35,781 nt of DNA, from contig CAJTNJ010000012.1 of assembly GCA_910577565.1 (NCBI GenBank), forward strand, positions 1 to 35,781. Direction: 5' to 3'. Below are positions 1 to 8,069 of this stretch, piece by piece. Within the stretch, counting starts at the first letter, position 1. Each line of letters starts with the position of its first letter. The DNA is from an uncultured Oscillospiraceae bacterium. GTDB taxonomy: Bacteria > Bacillota > Clostridia > Oscillospirales > Ruminococcaceae. The position numbers and the translations under genes are program-made. The notes beneath the pieces were generated by a model that was given only the letters and a program-made list of their open reading frames with translations, searched no databases and was not told the DNA's origin.

Positions 1-193
1 TGCTCTTTTCTTTTGCTGACTTTACTTACATAAAAACAACAAATATAATTTTTGTTAAACTCTTTGATTAACAAGGGTCGTTGTTTGTTTGTCATATTGT
101 TTAATTTTCAAGGTCCATTTCCCGTTACAGAAAGCTTTTTGCTTGCTATAACACCGGCAAATACGCTAAAGCCATTTTTTGGCCAGCCATAAT
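1..193 (-). other. rRNA operon leader region (16S expected beyond the left edge)
   Basis: Read on the minus strand, this stretch lies directly downstream of two strong tandem promoters and contains CCTTGAAAATTAAAC near position 110, a boxA/leader-like motif characteristic of the transcribed region before 16S rRNA in Firmicutes. No protein reading frame fills it. The 16S gene itself is not in the window, so the assignment rests on promoters, leader motif and position at the edge. The same CCTTGAAAATT string occurs at the far right edge in the opposite orientation, which supports a repeated rRNA leader. Confidence 0.6.
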
Positions 194-222
194 ATCATAT
201 CACACTATTGCTATCTTGTCAA
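194..222 (-). promoter_or_regulatory. Proximal promoter of the putative rRNA operon
   Basis: On the minus strand a perfect -35 TTGACA (217-222) is followed after exactly 17 bp by -10 TATGAT (194-199). It reads toward the left edge, into the rRNA-like leader. Confidence 0.75.
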
Positions 223-304
223 CATCTTTTTTGCCTTTAACAATAGCAATTTATTCCATATGACACAGATATATTTTACCGACATCCATTTGTGATGTTT
301 TTCT

Positions 305-333
305 ATTTTACTACTTTTTCTCCCTCTTGTCAA
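305..333 (-). promoter_or_regulatory. Distal tandem promoter of the putative rRNA operon
   Basis: On the minus strand TTGACA (328-333), a 17 bp spacer and TAAAAT (305-310) form a second promoter about 110 bp upstream of the first, in the same direction. Tandem strong promoters are typical of rRNA operons in Firmicutes. Confidence 0.65.
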
Positions 334-567
334 TATATTTTTTACCTCTTTTTTCAGTTTATTAAAACTCCAAAATTTTAAAGCGCTATATTATGGATGT
401 CAAAAATTAAATAATATATGAAATTTTTATTTATTATTAATATAAAACAATCTGGAAAATACTAATTTTGAAGCAATATAACATTTCATTATATATAATA
501 AAAATGAATAAAAAGTCATATTTTGGACAAACTCACTCTAAAAGTACTATACATTGGAGTGTTTTAA
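334..567. other. Intergenic region between divergent units
   Basis: AT-rich DNA between the leftward promoters and the rightward BofC-like gene. I see no reading frame or RNA. A ribosome binding site (TTGGAGTG) lies just before 568; no clean promoter for that gene could be picked out. Confidence 0.5.
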
Positions 568-915
568 ATGAATCAAAATTTCAAAAATAAAATACTAATA
601 TATTCATTTATCATGCTTGGTGCAATCATGGTATGTTTTACAATATATATATTAATTTACACAATACATTGTGAGACCGCAGACAAAAGCTCTCAAGTCA
701 CCCAAATTGCCAGCGAAGCAAAAGATTATAAATACTGTGTAAAAGATGTATCAGGAAAAATAACTGTTTACGAAAAAGATAATTCTACACCTATTAAAAC
801 TCTCGACACAAGAACCAATTTGCTGCCTGAACAAGATAGACAAATGCTCAGCCAAGGCATTTATCTCAACAGCATAGAAGAACTAAATAGTTTGCTGCAA
901 GATTACGATGATTAA
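568..915 (+). CDS. Membrane-anchored protein with a BofC C-terminal-like domain
   Basis: A 115-residue protein with one hydrophobic segment at about residues 9-31 followed by a short soluble domain. The domain reads YCVKDVSGKITVY, then PIKTLD and LPEQDRQMLSQGI, the pattern of the small BofC C-terminal-like domain common in Clostridia. BofC in Bacillus is a forespore regulator of sigma-K processing, but many clostridial members have only this domain and no shown function, so a sporulation role is inference. Translation starts at ATG after TTGGAGTG. The stop codon overlaps the stop of the convergent downstream gene by a few bases, so the two transcripts must run into each other unless one ends early. 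Family assignment is moderately sure; function is not known. Confidence 0.65.
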   Translation: MNQNFKNKILIYSFIMLGAIMVCFTIYILIYTIHCETADKSSQVTQIASEAKDYKYCVKDVSGKITVYEKDNSTPIKTLDTRTNLLPEQDRQMLSQGIYLNSIEELNSLLQDYDD

Positions 916-2189
916 GCATTAAAATTTTTTTCTTTATCCATTTTCTTAACTATAATTCCTACTATGCGCTTATCATCCATTTCAGATACAGTAACTTCCA
1001 ACCCATCAACTAAAAACTTATCATCCTTGTCCGGTACCTTTTCAAGATTTTTTAATACCCAGCCCCCAACAGTATTACTCTCATCATCGGCATCATAATC
1101 ATTAAGGTCTATAGCCTCATACATTTCATCAACGCCTATATCAGGATTGACCCACCAACTGGATTCATCTATCTTTTTAATATCACTTTGCTTTGAATCT
1201 TTTTCGTCATATATATTCCCAACCAACTGCTCTAAAACATCCTCAAGCGTTATAATACCTTCTACTCCCCCATATTGGTCTACCACTATAGCCATATGGG
1301 GTTTTCCTTTTTGAAACTTTACCATTAAATCTGAAATATTCATTTGCGGAGGAACTAGCGGCGCCTTTTTTACCAAATCTGATATAGTAAATTTATCACC
1401 CGATAAATATGCTCTTAAGAAATCTTTTTCACTCAAAATACCTATAACATTGTCTATATCCTTTTTATATACCGGCAAACGGGAATATTTTTCATTCAAA
1501 AAAATATCTCTTACATCTTCAATGTCTGAATCGACCTCAATCGATACCAAATCCACTCTAGGCGTCATAGCTTTTTCAGCTGTAGTCTCGTCCAAATCCA
1601 AAGCCGATCGCACAAGTTCGCCTTCATGATCCTCCAAAATCCCCTGATATTCTATTTCATCTATCACAAATTTAAGTTCTTGCTCAGTCATTGTTGGTTT
1701 TTTATCATTTTCGTCGGTTTTATCAATAAGATTTTTTATTTTATCAAACACAAAAATTACCGGTGTAAAAATAATTGTAAAAAAACATATTACACCAGAA
1801 CTCTTCATGCAAACAAGTTCAGCTTTATCTCTTGCAATTGTCTTTGGTATCACTTCACCAAAAATGAGTATTACAATTGTTAGTACTACAGTTGATATTC
1901 CAGCGCCCATAGCTCCGAAATACATAGTAAAAAGCAGTGTGGAAATTGTAGAAGCCGCAATATTTACAATATTATTGCCTATAAGCACACCGGTTAACAC
2001 TCTAGTATATTCATCATTTAACTTTAAAACTCTTTTTGCATGCTTATTTCCATCAGCAGCCAATTTTTTAATTCTAATTCTATTAACACTTGAAAACGCC
2101 GTTTCGGATGATGAAAAAAAAGCTGAAAAAGCAATTAAAATTATCATACTAAGCCACATAATAATTTGATTTATAACCGGTTCCAACAT
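912..2189 (-). CDS. Hemolysin-family / CorC-HlyC membrane protein (DUF21 + CBS pair)
   Basis: A 425-residue integral membrane protein with the full domain order of the CorC/HlyC family: an N-terminal DUF21 transmembrane domain (about residues 1-190, with FFSSSETAFSS, GNNIVNI and GEVIPKT), a tandem CBS pair (about 205-330, starting near AMTPR) and a C-terminal CorC/HlyC domain (about 345-420). Relatives act in magnesium or cobalt transport or efflux and in salt tolerance; the name hemolysin is historical. The start at 2189 follows GGAGAG. A possible promoter, TTGAGC-17-TAATAT, lies upstream on the minus strand. The 3' end overlaps the end of the convergent BofC-like gene. Length and motifs are normal; the exact ion is not readable from sequence. 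Confidence 0.9.
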   Translation of the reverse strand: MLEPVINQIIMWLSMIILIAFSAFFSSSETAFSSVNRIRIKKLAADGNKHAKRVLKLNDEYTRVLTGVLIGNNIVNIAASTISTLLFTMYFGAMGAGISTVVLTIVILIFGEVIPKTIARDKAELVCMKSSGVICFFTIIFTPVIFVFDKIKNLIDKTDENDKKPTMTEQELKFVIDEIEYQGILEDHEGELVRSALDLDETTAEKAMTPRVDLVSIEVDSDIEDVRDIFLNEKYSRLPVYKKDIDNVIGILSEKDFLRAYLSGDKFTISDLVKKAPLVPPQMNISDLMVKFQKGKPHMAIVVDQYGGVEGIITLEDVLEQLVGNIYDEKDSKQSDIKKIDESSWWVNPDIGVDEMYEAIDLNDYDADDESNTVGGWVLKNLEKVPDKDDKFLVDGLEVTVSEMDDKRIVGIIVKKMDKEKNFNA

Positions 2190-2268
2190 ATTTCACTCTC
2201 CATTCGACTATTAAAATTACTTCAATATAACGATATATTAACAAAAATATGCTAAAAGCTCAACCCTA

Positions 2269-2297
2269 TTTTCAAAAAATATACATTATGCTATAAT
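2269..2297 (+). promoter_or_regulatory. Extended -10 promoter for the DUF4364 gene
   Basis: TATAAT at 2292-2297 is preceded by TG one base upstream (extended -10), with a weak -35 TTTTCA 17 bp before it. It points at the gene starting at 2350. Confidence 0.5.
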
Positions 2298-2349
2298 AAA
2301 TTTAAGATATATTAAATAAAATAAATTTTTTTCAGCTCAGAGGTATATT

Positions 2350-2958
2350 ATGGATCAAGACACTTATATTATAGACGATATTCCAGGAAGTTTATCTAAT
2401 ATATATGAAATTAAAATTCTCATTTGCTGCACTATTAACGATGTAAAAAAACCTTTTACAAGATACCAATTAAACGAAGTTTTCCAATTTAACGAGACAG
2501 TAAACTACTTTAATTTTTGTCAAGCTATGACTGACCTTTTAAAAACAAAACATATAATCGAAAAATCAGATAATAATAAAAATTCAAATTTATATTTAAC
2601 TAACCTTGGAAAAGAAACTGCTATAACGCTAAAAAATGCACTACCTAAATCGACACTAGAAAAAACAATAAAAAAAATGAACGATTTAATTGAAAAAGAA
2701 CGTCAAAACAAAGGAAAAACAGTTGAAATAAAAAAACAAGATGATGGCTATATTGTAAAATTGATTATAGAAGAAACCGGAAGCAATATAATGGATTTAG
2801 AACTGTTTTCTCCCACTAAAGAAAGCGCTACAAAAATGGCAAAAAAGCTTAGCACCAAGACCATAGATATATATAATTGCATTTTTGCATTAATTACTAA
2901 TGACCACAAAGCAATTGAAAATATAGCAAAAAGCATAAAACATATGACAAAAATATAA
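2350..2958 (+). CDS. DUF4364 family protein (winged-helix-like)
   Basis: A 202-residue soluble protein matching the clostridial DUF4364 family. The first half (about residues 15-100) reads like a winged-helix domain: an ILICCTIN helix, then FTRYQLNEVFQ and a YLTNLGKETA segment. The second half holds a coiled, charged helix (about 100-125) and a small alpha/beta domain (about 126-200). It probably acts as a transcription regulator or DNA-binding protein, but no target is known and no partner gene is adjacent. Translation starts at ATG after AGAGGT. It stands alone, with its own promoter candidate and a strong downstream terminator. Base composition resembles its neighbours. Confidence 0.75.
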   Translation: MDQDTYIIDDIPGSLSNIYEIKILICCTINDVKKPFTRYQLNEVFQFNETVNYFNFCQAMTDLLKTKHIIEKSDNNKNSNLYLTNLGKETAITLKNALPKSTLEKTIKKMNDLIEKERQNKGKTVEIKKQDDGYIVKLIIEETGSNIMDLELFSPTKESATKMAKKLSTKTIDIYNCIFALITNDHKAIENIAKSIKHMTKI

Positions 2959-3003
2959 ATAAACTCATAGTGACAATATATTACTTTTTGAATAAAATAA
3001 AGA

Positions 3004-3047
3004 AATAAACTTATCACATCAAATTTTGTATGATAAGTTTATTATTA
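3004..3047 (+). terminator. Intrinsic terminator after the DUF4364 gene
   Basis: A perfect 13-bp inverted repeat, AATAAACTTATCA (3004-3016) and TGATAAGTTTATT (3031-3043), with a 14-base loop and a T-rich tail. The stem is AT-rich but long. Confidence 0.75.
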
Positions 3048-3167
3048 TATTTGCGTAACAAAATAAATTAAAAATTAAATATATTTAAGTAGGAATACTA
3101 AATCTTTCTTAATTTATTAAATTAAAACATTATATTATATTAAACTATAAAATTATATAAAAATTTA

Positions 3168-3196
3168 TTGACAAACACATATAAATACTATATAAT
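3168..3196 (+). promoter_or_regulatory. Consensus promoter for the XRE regulator
   Basis: Perfect TTGACA (3168-3173), 17 bp spacer, perfect TATAAT (3191-3196). It is about 155 bp upstream of the TTG start, giving a long leader. Confidence 0.75.
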
Positions 3197-3222
3197 AGTA
3201 AGTCGTACACAATACTATTACA

Positions 3223-3278
3223 TGGTATAATTGAATATTTATTAATTTTAAATATATACTATATTTATGATTATACCA
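3223..3278 (+). promoter_or_regulatory. Inverted repeat in the XRE gene leader (operator or hairpin)
   Basis: TGGTATAAT (3223-3231) and ATTATACCA (3270-3278) form perfect 9-bp arms 38 bp apart, starting about 27 bp downstream of the -10 box. This could be a pair of operator half-sites for autorepression or an RNA hairpin; the sequence cannot decide. Confidence 0.4.
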
Positions 3279-3354
3279 CTGAAAATTTAATTGTCAATTA
3301 TTTTTTTAATTTAGTACCAAAATAATCCAAATAATTTATGAATGAGGTGTTTTT

Positions 3355-3816
3355 TTGAATATATTTTATATTATTAAAAATTTATGTGACGAGAATAATA
3401 TTACCATCTTTGAATTAGAAAAATATATTGGAATTTCTAGAGGGGTCCTATACACTTGGAAAAAGAGTTCTCCAAGCGTAGAAAAAGTTCGCAAAGTTGC
3501 TGAATATTTCAATATTTCAATGGACTACTTGGTTAACCATAATGTAAAAGGAGAAAATATTATTCACATAACAGACAAAAATGATAGAGAAATTGTAAAT
3601 AAATTTCTATCGCTTAATGACAAGAATAATAAAATTCGAGTTGAGGGATTAATTGACTATTTTTGTCTAGAAGAACAAAAACATAAAGACTATGAAAAAG
3701 AACTAATTAAAATCTTAAAATCCTCTCGCTCAATTCAAAAAGATATTGAAAACGAAGAAATTAAGTTACCTAAGCATTTGCTAAAACAACTTAAAATTGA
3801 TAATAAAAACGATTAA
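3355..3816 (+). CDS. XRE/Cro-CI family helix-turn-helix regulator
   Basis: A 153-residue protein whose first 62 residues form a Cro/CI-type HTH domain: ITIFELEKYIGISRGVLY is the helix-turn-helix, then SVEKVRKVAEYFNISMDYLV, the classic last part of the fold. The rest is charged and helical, with no protease or ligand-binding motif I recognise. Translation starts at TTG, chosen because TGAGGTG lies 5-6 bases upstream and the ATG at 3339 runs into a stop after six codons. The gene stands alone between two terminators. Its neighbour on the right is a dead IS element, so it may be a leftover repressor of a lost prophage or element, or a host regulator; this is inference. Confidence 0.8.
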   Translation: MNIFYIIKNLCDENNITIFELEKYIGISRGVLYTWKKSSPSVEKVRKVAEYFNISMDYLVNHNVKGENIIHITDKNDREIVNKFLSLNDKNNKIRVEGLIDYFCLEEQKHKDYEKELIKILKSSRSIQKDIENEEIKLPKHLLKQLKIDNKND

Positions 3817-3967
3817 TTTTGTATTTTGTGACTTAAAAATATTAAATTTACTGTTATTTATATTATTATTTTTAAAATAATTTTTTCAAAATAAATCATA
3901 TATAGTCAATTGAAAAATAAATTTTATAATCTTACATTAATATCAACCTTTTAAATTAATATTTGTC

Positions 3968-4002
3968 AAAAGTGCTATTAAAGATATTATAGCACTTTTT
4001 TT
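3968..4002 (+). terminator. Intrinsic terminator downstream of the XRE gene
   Basis: AAAAGTGCTAT (3968-3978) pairs with ATAGCACTTTT (3989-3999) across a 10-base loop and ends in a run of seven T. It lies about 150 bp past the stop codon. Confidence 0.8.
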
Positions 4003-4023
4003 ATAAATAAAACCATACTTTTT

Positions 4024-4047
4024 CAATAATTCGACAATGAATTATTG
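4024..4047. repeat. 24-bp interrupted palindrome
   Basis: CAATAATTC (4024-4032) and GAATTATTG (4039-4047) are perfect 9-bp arms around a 6-base centre. No gene starts nearby and no T-run follows. It may be a decayed terminator or binding site. The rest of 4003-4276 shows nothing recognisable. Confidence 0.4.
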
Positions 4048-4276
4048 TAATAACTATCATTTAAAATAAGCAACATTGCTTACATTATTCAAAAATTAAG
4101 CTTAAATTAACCTTTTAACATTAATAAAACAAAAACCTAATTAAAATTTTGTATGAAAGCAAAAAACACAGGAAAATCAATAAAAACATTACTCAATATA
4201 AACAAAATTTAATATTTTTATTAGACAAAACATTATACAAAAAAACTTTTATATATCAATTATACATAAATGTTGA

Positions 4277-5048
4277 AGTGCCCTAAAAAGAGAAATGTGA
4301 TTTAAAAGATGTAAAAAAAGAAAACCAACAAGTAAAATCCCGAAAAACAAAAGCAGGAAGCCAAAGATATAAATGTAAATACAGTGGAAAAGTATATAAG
4401 CCAAAACAAAAAGGAAGGAGATATAGCAAAGATACGAAGAAACAGGCGATAAAATTTTATATGGAAGCAAACAGTGGAAGAGTAGTAGGTAGGATATTGG
4501 GGATAGGAAAGAATATGTGTCTATATTAGATAAAGAAATATGCGAAGGAAATAGAATTTAAAAATGCAGCAAATGAGAGAGAAAAAGTAATAGAGATGGA
4601 TGACTCTACAGTTATGTAAAAAGAAAAAACATAATATATGTGATAACACTAGTAAGTAGGGAAAAAAGACAAATAATAGGATATGACATAGCATATGACA
4701 AAAGTAGTGAAAGGATACAAAGGCTTTTAGACAAATCACCAACGGCAGAGCATTATTATTCTGATGCTTATTCCGCATATTCCGAAGTATGCTATTATGG
4801 AACGCATATGTTATTAAAAAATAAAAGTGAGACATACACCGTAGAAGGAATCAATTCAGATTTAAGGAATTATATAGCACCTTTGCATAGGGAATCCAAG
4901 TGCTTTTTTAGATTAATAGATACTGCCAAAGCTGTCTTAAAAATATTTATTCATGCTTTTAATAAATTTGCCTAGTTAAGTTCTTGTACTCTTCACTTAA
5001 ATCCGCATTTTTTCTTTCTTCTTTGTCTATGAACTTATTTAGGGCACT
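4277..5048 (+). mobile_element. Degenerate IS1-family element, copy 1
   Basis: Perfect 11-bp terminal inverted repeats, AGTGCCCTAAA at 4277-4287 and TTTAGGGCACT at 5038-5048, bound a 772-bp unit, close to the 768 bp of IS1. Inside is a broken IS1-type transposase on the + strand, listed separately. I saw no convincing target-site duplication; TAAATG occurs on both flanks but not at matching distance from the ends. Confidence 0.85.
4289..4975 (+). pseudogene. IS1-family transposase, broken (InsA-like plus InsB-like)
   Basis: Conceptual translation gives the end of an InsA-type zinc-finger/HTH region (QRYKCKYSGKVYKPKQKG, then GRVVGRILGIGKN) and the InsB-type DDE region (VIEMDD, then YYSDAYSAY, then VEGINSDLRNYI, CFFRLIDTAKAVLKIF). 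These are the D, D and E blocks and the C-terminal signature of IS1 transposases. It is dead: a TAG replaces the Trp codon after CLY near 4528; a frameshift at about 4600 breaks the EMDELYSY block; one zinc-finger Cys in the second CxxC is lost. The intact-looking piece from 4640 to 4975 is only the C-terminal part, not a separate gene. Confidence 0.85.
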
Positions 5049-5132
5049 CACTTTAAATGCATAAACTTTACAAAATCATTTTTGAATGTTATAATTAATT
5101 TGTAAAGAAAATGTGTAAATACGGTATACTTG

Positions 5133-5180
5133 GAATTAAGCGTTTGCCAATATATTTATGGAATCACTAAAACTTAATTC
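5133..5180 (+). promoter_or_regulatory. Inverted repeat in the rpsO leader
   Basis: GAATTAAG (5133-5140) pairs with CTTAATTC (5173-5180), ending 40 bases before the rpsO start. TATACT at 5126-5131 is a possible -10 box, so the repeat would lie in the 5' leader. S15 binds its own mRNA leader in several bacteria; a similar role here is inference. Confidence 0.35.
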
Positions 5181-5220
5181 TATGTTTCTCGTAAAAAATT
5201 CAAAAGAGGTGTAATTTATT

Positions 5221-5487
5221 ATGATGAGAAAAGAAGAAAAACAAAAGATTATCAGTGAGTTTGCTACACATGAGGGAGACACCGGTTCTCCAGAAGTACA
5301 AATAGCTGTTTTAACTCACAGAATTAATGATTTAATTGAACATTTAAAAATCCATAAACACGATCATCATTCAAGGAGAGGTCTTTTAAAAATGGTTGGT
5401 AAAAGGCGCAATCTCTTAAAATATTTAACTAACAAAGACATTGATAGATATCGTGCTATTATTTCAAAACTCGGAATTCGTAAATAA
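5221..5487 (+). CDS. rpsO: 30S ribosomal protein S15
   Basis: An 88-residue protein of the normal S15 length, with the family signature from GDTGSPEVQIAVLTHRI through the HDHHSRRGLL and GKRRNLLKYL blocks. S15 binds the central domain of 16S rRNA early in 30S assembly and helps bridge to the 50S subunit. The gene begins at ATGATG after AGAGGTG; the first ATG (5221) is used here, and the second is possible. It is a single-gene unit ending in a strong terminator. In many Firmicutes pnp follows rpsO; here no pnp follows, and the next gene is rpsU 460 bp away. Confidence 0.97.
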   Translation: MMRKEEKQKIISEFATHEGDTGSPEVQIAVLTHRINDLIEHLKIHKHDHHSRRGLLKMVGKRRNLLKYLTNKDIDRYRAIISKLGIRK

Positions 5488-5499
5488 TATGATTATTGT

Positions 5500-5533
5500 A
5501 AGTGAGATTATCTTTTTTAATCTCACTTTTGTT
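5500..5533 (+). terminator. Intrinsic terminator after rpsO
   Basis: AAGTGAGATTA (5500-5510) pairs with TAATCTCACTT (5518-5528) over a 7-base loop, then TTGTTTTT. Confidence 0.9.
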
Positions 5534-5854
5534 TTTAGTTAATATTCAAAAAGCAAAAATTAGAAATAGAGATAATGAGGAAAACTTTAAATATACATAA
5601 AACTATCAAACAGAAAATATAATAAAAATTGGACAAATTCATATATAATTCCTACTAAATATATTAAAAATATAAATATCATATCAAGTGTTTTAAAAAT
5701 AATTCTAAAGTTTTGGAATTTTCTCAATATTTTGCTTTTGTATATATATTTGGGTTGAATTTATTAAAATTTCATTATTAATATATTATTTTGTTGGTGA
5801 ATTTTTCTTCTAATTTAAAACCTCTCTTTGAGAACTTCCCAGCATAAAAACTTC
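5534..5854. other. Intergenic region between rpsO and rpsU
   Basis: Very AT-rich. I see no open reading frame, RNA gene or repeat in it apart from the promoter that follows at 5855. Confidence 0.5.
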
Positions 5855-5883
5855 TTGACTTATTTGTGCAATTATAATATAAT
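5855..5883 (+). promoter_or_regulatory. Promoter of rpsU
   Basis: TTGACT (5855-5860), 17 bp, TATAAT (5878-5883), about 70 bp before the rpsU start. Confidence 0.75.
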
Positions 5884-5951
5884 TAGTCTGTATTCGAGAT
5901 GATTTTTTAAGAATTAAACCTATGCTGTTTAGCAAAGGGAGGGAAATAGAA

Positions 5952-6128
5952 TTGTCAGAAATCCATATAAAGGAAAATGAATCTCTGGACAGTGCACTAA
6001 AAAGGTTTAAAAGATCTTGTGCTAAGTCTGGTATTATATCAGAAATAAGAAAACGAGAACACTACGAAAAGCCTTCTGTTAAGCGTAAAAAAAAATCAGA
6101 AGCAGCCCGTAAGCGTAAATTTAAGTAA
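5952..6128 (+). CDS. rpsU: 30S ribosomal protein S21
   Basis: A 58-residue basic protein with the S21 signature: ENESLDSALKRFKRSCAKSG, then EIRKREHYEKPSVKRKKK and a basic tail. S21 binds near the 3' end of 16S rRNA and aids initiation. The start chosen is TTG at 5952, giving the normal family N-terminus MSEIHIKENES; GGGAGGG sits 8 bases upstream. An in-frame ATG at 5922 would add ten residues not seen in the family and would place the Shine-Dalgarno sequence inside the gene. A single-gene unit with its own promoter and terminator. Confidence 0.93.
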   Translation: MSEIHIKENESLDSALKRFKRSCAKSGIISEIRKREHYEKPSVKRKKKSEAARKRKFK

Positions 6129-6136
6129 AATTATTA

Positions 6137-6165
6137 AAACCCGACAATATGATCGGGTTTTCTTT
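6137..6165 (+). terminator. Intrinsic terminator after rpsU
   Basis: AAACCCGA (6137-6144) pairs with TCGGGTTT (6153-6160) over an 8-base loop, followed by TCTTT. It is the most GC-rich hairpin in the window. Confidence 0.9.
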
Positions 6166-6198
6166 ATAAATATAAAAACAAATTTCAGGAGAATATGC

Positions 6199-6693
6199 AT
6201 GCTAAGCCCCGATCTTTATTTAAAGTCTATATTTGACTTAACGCCCAACCGCTTAAAAAAGTTAGGTATATTTGCACTTATTCTTGATGTTGATAATACT
6301 TTAAGAGCACAAGATGAATCTAAACCATACGATGGCATTGTGGACTGGATTAAAACTATGCATGATGCTAAAATAATGCTAGTTATTTCATCAAATAATT
6401 TTAAAAAAAGTGTAGAACCTTTTGCTGAATCATTAAATATAGACTATGTAGCTATGAGTTGTAAGCCGTTGCCGTTTGGTTTAAGAAAAGCAATAAAGAA
6501 ATTATCTGTTCCAAAAAATCAGATCGCAGTCGTTGGTGATCAGATTTTTACTGATGTTATTGGTGGGAAATCTCAAGGCTTAAAAACAATACTTGTTGAG
6601 CCAATTATTTCAGAAACAGGCTTTATATATAAAATTAAGAAATTATTGGAAAAACCATTTTTAAATTATTATCATAAAAAGAAGGGAAAATAA
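6199..6693 (+). CDS. yqeG: YqeG family HAD IIIA-type phosphatase
   Basis: A 164-residue HAD-superfamily protein. Motif I is DVDNTL (residues 30-35), motif II is SSN near residue 64, the conserved Lys is in CKPLPFG and motif III is GDQIFTDVIGG. These, the short length and lack of a cap domain identify the YqeG group, related to mitochondrial PGP phosphatase GEP4; the bacterial substrate is not settled, and phosphatidylglycerophosphate is one possibility. The start follows AGGAG. Its TAA shares its last base with the ATG of the next gene (TAATG), so translation is probably coupled to the endonuclease IV gene. Confidence 0.9.
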   Translation: MLSPDLYLKSIFDLTPNRLKKLGIFALILDVDNTLRAQDESKPYDGIVDWIKTMHDAKIMLVISSNNFKKSVEPFAESLNIDYVAMSCKPLPFGLRKAIKKLSVPKNQIAVVGDQIFTDVIGGKSQGLKTILVEPIISETGFIYKIKKLLEKPFLNYYHKKKGK

Positions 6694-7544
6694 TGGGCGC
6701 GATTTTTGGACCTGCCGGCAATTCTGACAGCTATAGGCAAAAAAAAGATAAGATTGGTCTTTTTGATTATTTAAAGTCATTCAACCTTAAAGCATATGAA
6801 TATCAGTGCGGAAGAGGTGTTCGCATTTCAAATGAAAAAGCTGAAGAATTTGGTCAATCTATGATTGGAATAAAGTTATCTTTGCATGCACCTTATTATA
6901 TTTCTTTATCTAGTGTTGAAAAAGAAAAAAGAGATAACAGCATAAATTATATTTTGCAGTCTGCAGCAGCTGCAAAAGCTATGGGCGCAGACAGAGTTGT
7001 TGTGCATTCCGGCTCATGCAGTAAAATATCAAGAGAAAAAGCTTTAGAACTTGCGAAAGATACTATGAAACGTGCCATAGAAGCTTTAAAAAAAGAAGAT
7101 CTCTATGATATATCAATTTGCCCAGAGACTATGGGTAAAATAAATCAACTTGGAACATTGGATGAAGTTTTGACTTTGTGTGAAATTGATGATAATATGA
7201 TTCCGTGTATTGATTTTGGTCATTTAAACGCTAGAACATATGGCGGTCTTAAAAACCAAAAAGATTTTGAAGATGTTTTATATGCCATTGAAAATAGACT
7301 TGGTTTTGATAGGCTTAAAAGCTTCCATTCGCACTTTTCAAAAATAGAATATACATTTCCTGGTGGAGAAAAAAGGCATTTAACTTTTGAAGATGAAAAC
7401 TATGGCCCCGATTTTGAACTTCTTGCTGAATTGATAGCCAAAAAGAATTTATCTCCAACTTTTATATGTGAATCTTCGGGAACTCAAGCAGAAGATGCTC
7501 AAAAAATGCAGAGTATTTACAATAAATTTTTAAATAATAAATAA
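6693..7544 (+). CDS. nfo: Endonuclease IV-type AP endonuclease
   Basis: A 283-residue TIM-barrel enzyme of the endonuclease IV (AP endonuclease 2) family, which cleaves DNA 5' of abasic sites in base excision repair with a trinuclear zinc centre. The expected metal-ligand blocks appear in order: LHAPYYIS, VVVHSGS, ICPETMGK, CIDFGHLNAR, FHSHFSKIEY and ICESSG. Length is normal for the family. The start codon overlaps the yqeG stop by one base, and aroQ follows 48 bases later, so it lies inside a co-directional housekeeping cluster. Distant TIM-barrel sugar isomerases share the fold, but the combined motifs fit Nfo best. Confidence 0.88.
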   Translation: MGAIFGPAGNSDSYRQKKDKIGLFDYLKSFNLKAYEYQCGRGVRISNEKAEEFGQSMIGIKLSLHAPYYISLSSVEKEKRDNSINYILQSAAAAKAMGADRVVVHSGSCSKISREKALELAKDTMKRAIEALKKEDLYDISICPETMGKINQLGTLDEVLTLCEIDDNMIPCIDFGHLNARTYGGLKNQKDFEDVLYAIENRLGFDRLKSFHSHFSKIEYTFPGGEKRHLTFEDENYGPDFELLAELIAKKNLSPTFICESSGTQAEDAQKMQSIYNKFLNNK

Positions 7545-7592
7545 TATTCGTTATTGTTATTTTTATCGTGGATATTACAAAGGAGAGGTGTT

Positions 7593-8042
7593 ATGAAGAC
7601 TAAAATTGGAAGAAAGAAAGTATTAGTTGTTCACGGACCAAATATTAATCTTTTGGGAGTTCGTGAAACATCTATATATGGAAAAGAAACATTATCTTCG
7701 ATAAATGAGCAAATTGCAACTCATGCAACACAGCTTGGAGTAGAATGCAAAATCTTTCAGACTAATCATGAAGGGGAAATAATAGACGCTATTCAACAGG
7801 CAAGAGAAGAAGTAGACGGCATTATAATAAATGCAGGGGCTTACACTCATTACAGTATTGCTATAAGAGATGCTATTGCTGCTATACACATACCCTGTGT
7901 TGAAGTCCATTGTTCAAACATATATAACCGTGAAGATTTTAGAAAAACATCAGTGATTTCGCCGGTGTGTGCGGGCAGCATAGTAGGTTTTGGAAAATAT
8001 AGTTATTTCCTTGCTGTTTTGGCAATTAAAGATTTGATATAG
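7593..8042 (+). CDS. aroQ: Type II 3-dehydroquinate dehydratase
   Basis: A 149-residue enzyme of the shikimate pathway that dehydrates 3-dehydroquinate to 3-dehydroshikimate; type II enzymes form dodecamers. Motifs seen are VVHGPNINLLGVRE followed by the catalytic-loop Tyr region SIYG, NHEGEIIDAI, INAGAYTHYSIAIRDAI and EVHCSNIYNREDFR. The start at 7593 is chosen because AAAGGAGAGGTG lies 2-9 bases upstream; an in-frame upstream ATG at 7554 would add 13 hydrophobic residues that the family lacks. The next gene, an M24 peptidase followed by efp, is the usual clostridial neighbourhood. Confidence 0.95.
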   Translation: MKTKIGRKKVLVVHGPNINLLGVRETSIYGKETLSSINEQIATHATQLGVECKIFQTNHEGEIIDAIQQAREEVDGIIINAGAYTHYSIAIRDAIAAIHIPCVEVHCSNIYNREDFRKTSVISPVCAGSIVGFGKYSYFLAVLAIKDLI

Positions 8043-8069
8043 CTGTAGAAAGTAATGGAGGATAGTATT

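Larger units (their letters stand above)
3048..3354. other. AT-rich intergenic region before the XRE gene
   Basis: Holds no reading frame that I can support. It contains the promoter at 3168-3196 and the inverted repeat at 3223-3278, listed separately, and otherwise very AT-rich sequence. Confidence 0.5.

Noticed and set aside
4640..4975. An intact small transposase gene
   Set aside because: It is the C-terminal piece of the broken IS1 transposase; the upstream stop and frameshift show it is not a full gene.
4261..5060. TAAATG on both sides of IS1 copy 1 as a target-site duplication
   Set aside because: The repeats sit at different distances from the terminal inverted repeats and are shorter than the 8-9 bp usual for IS1.
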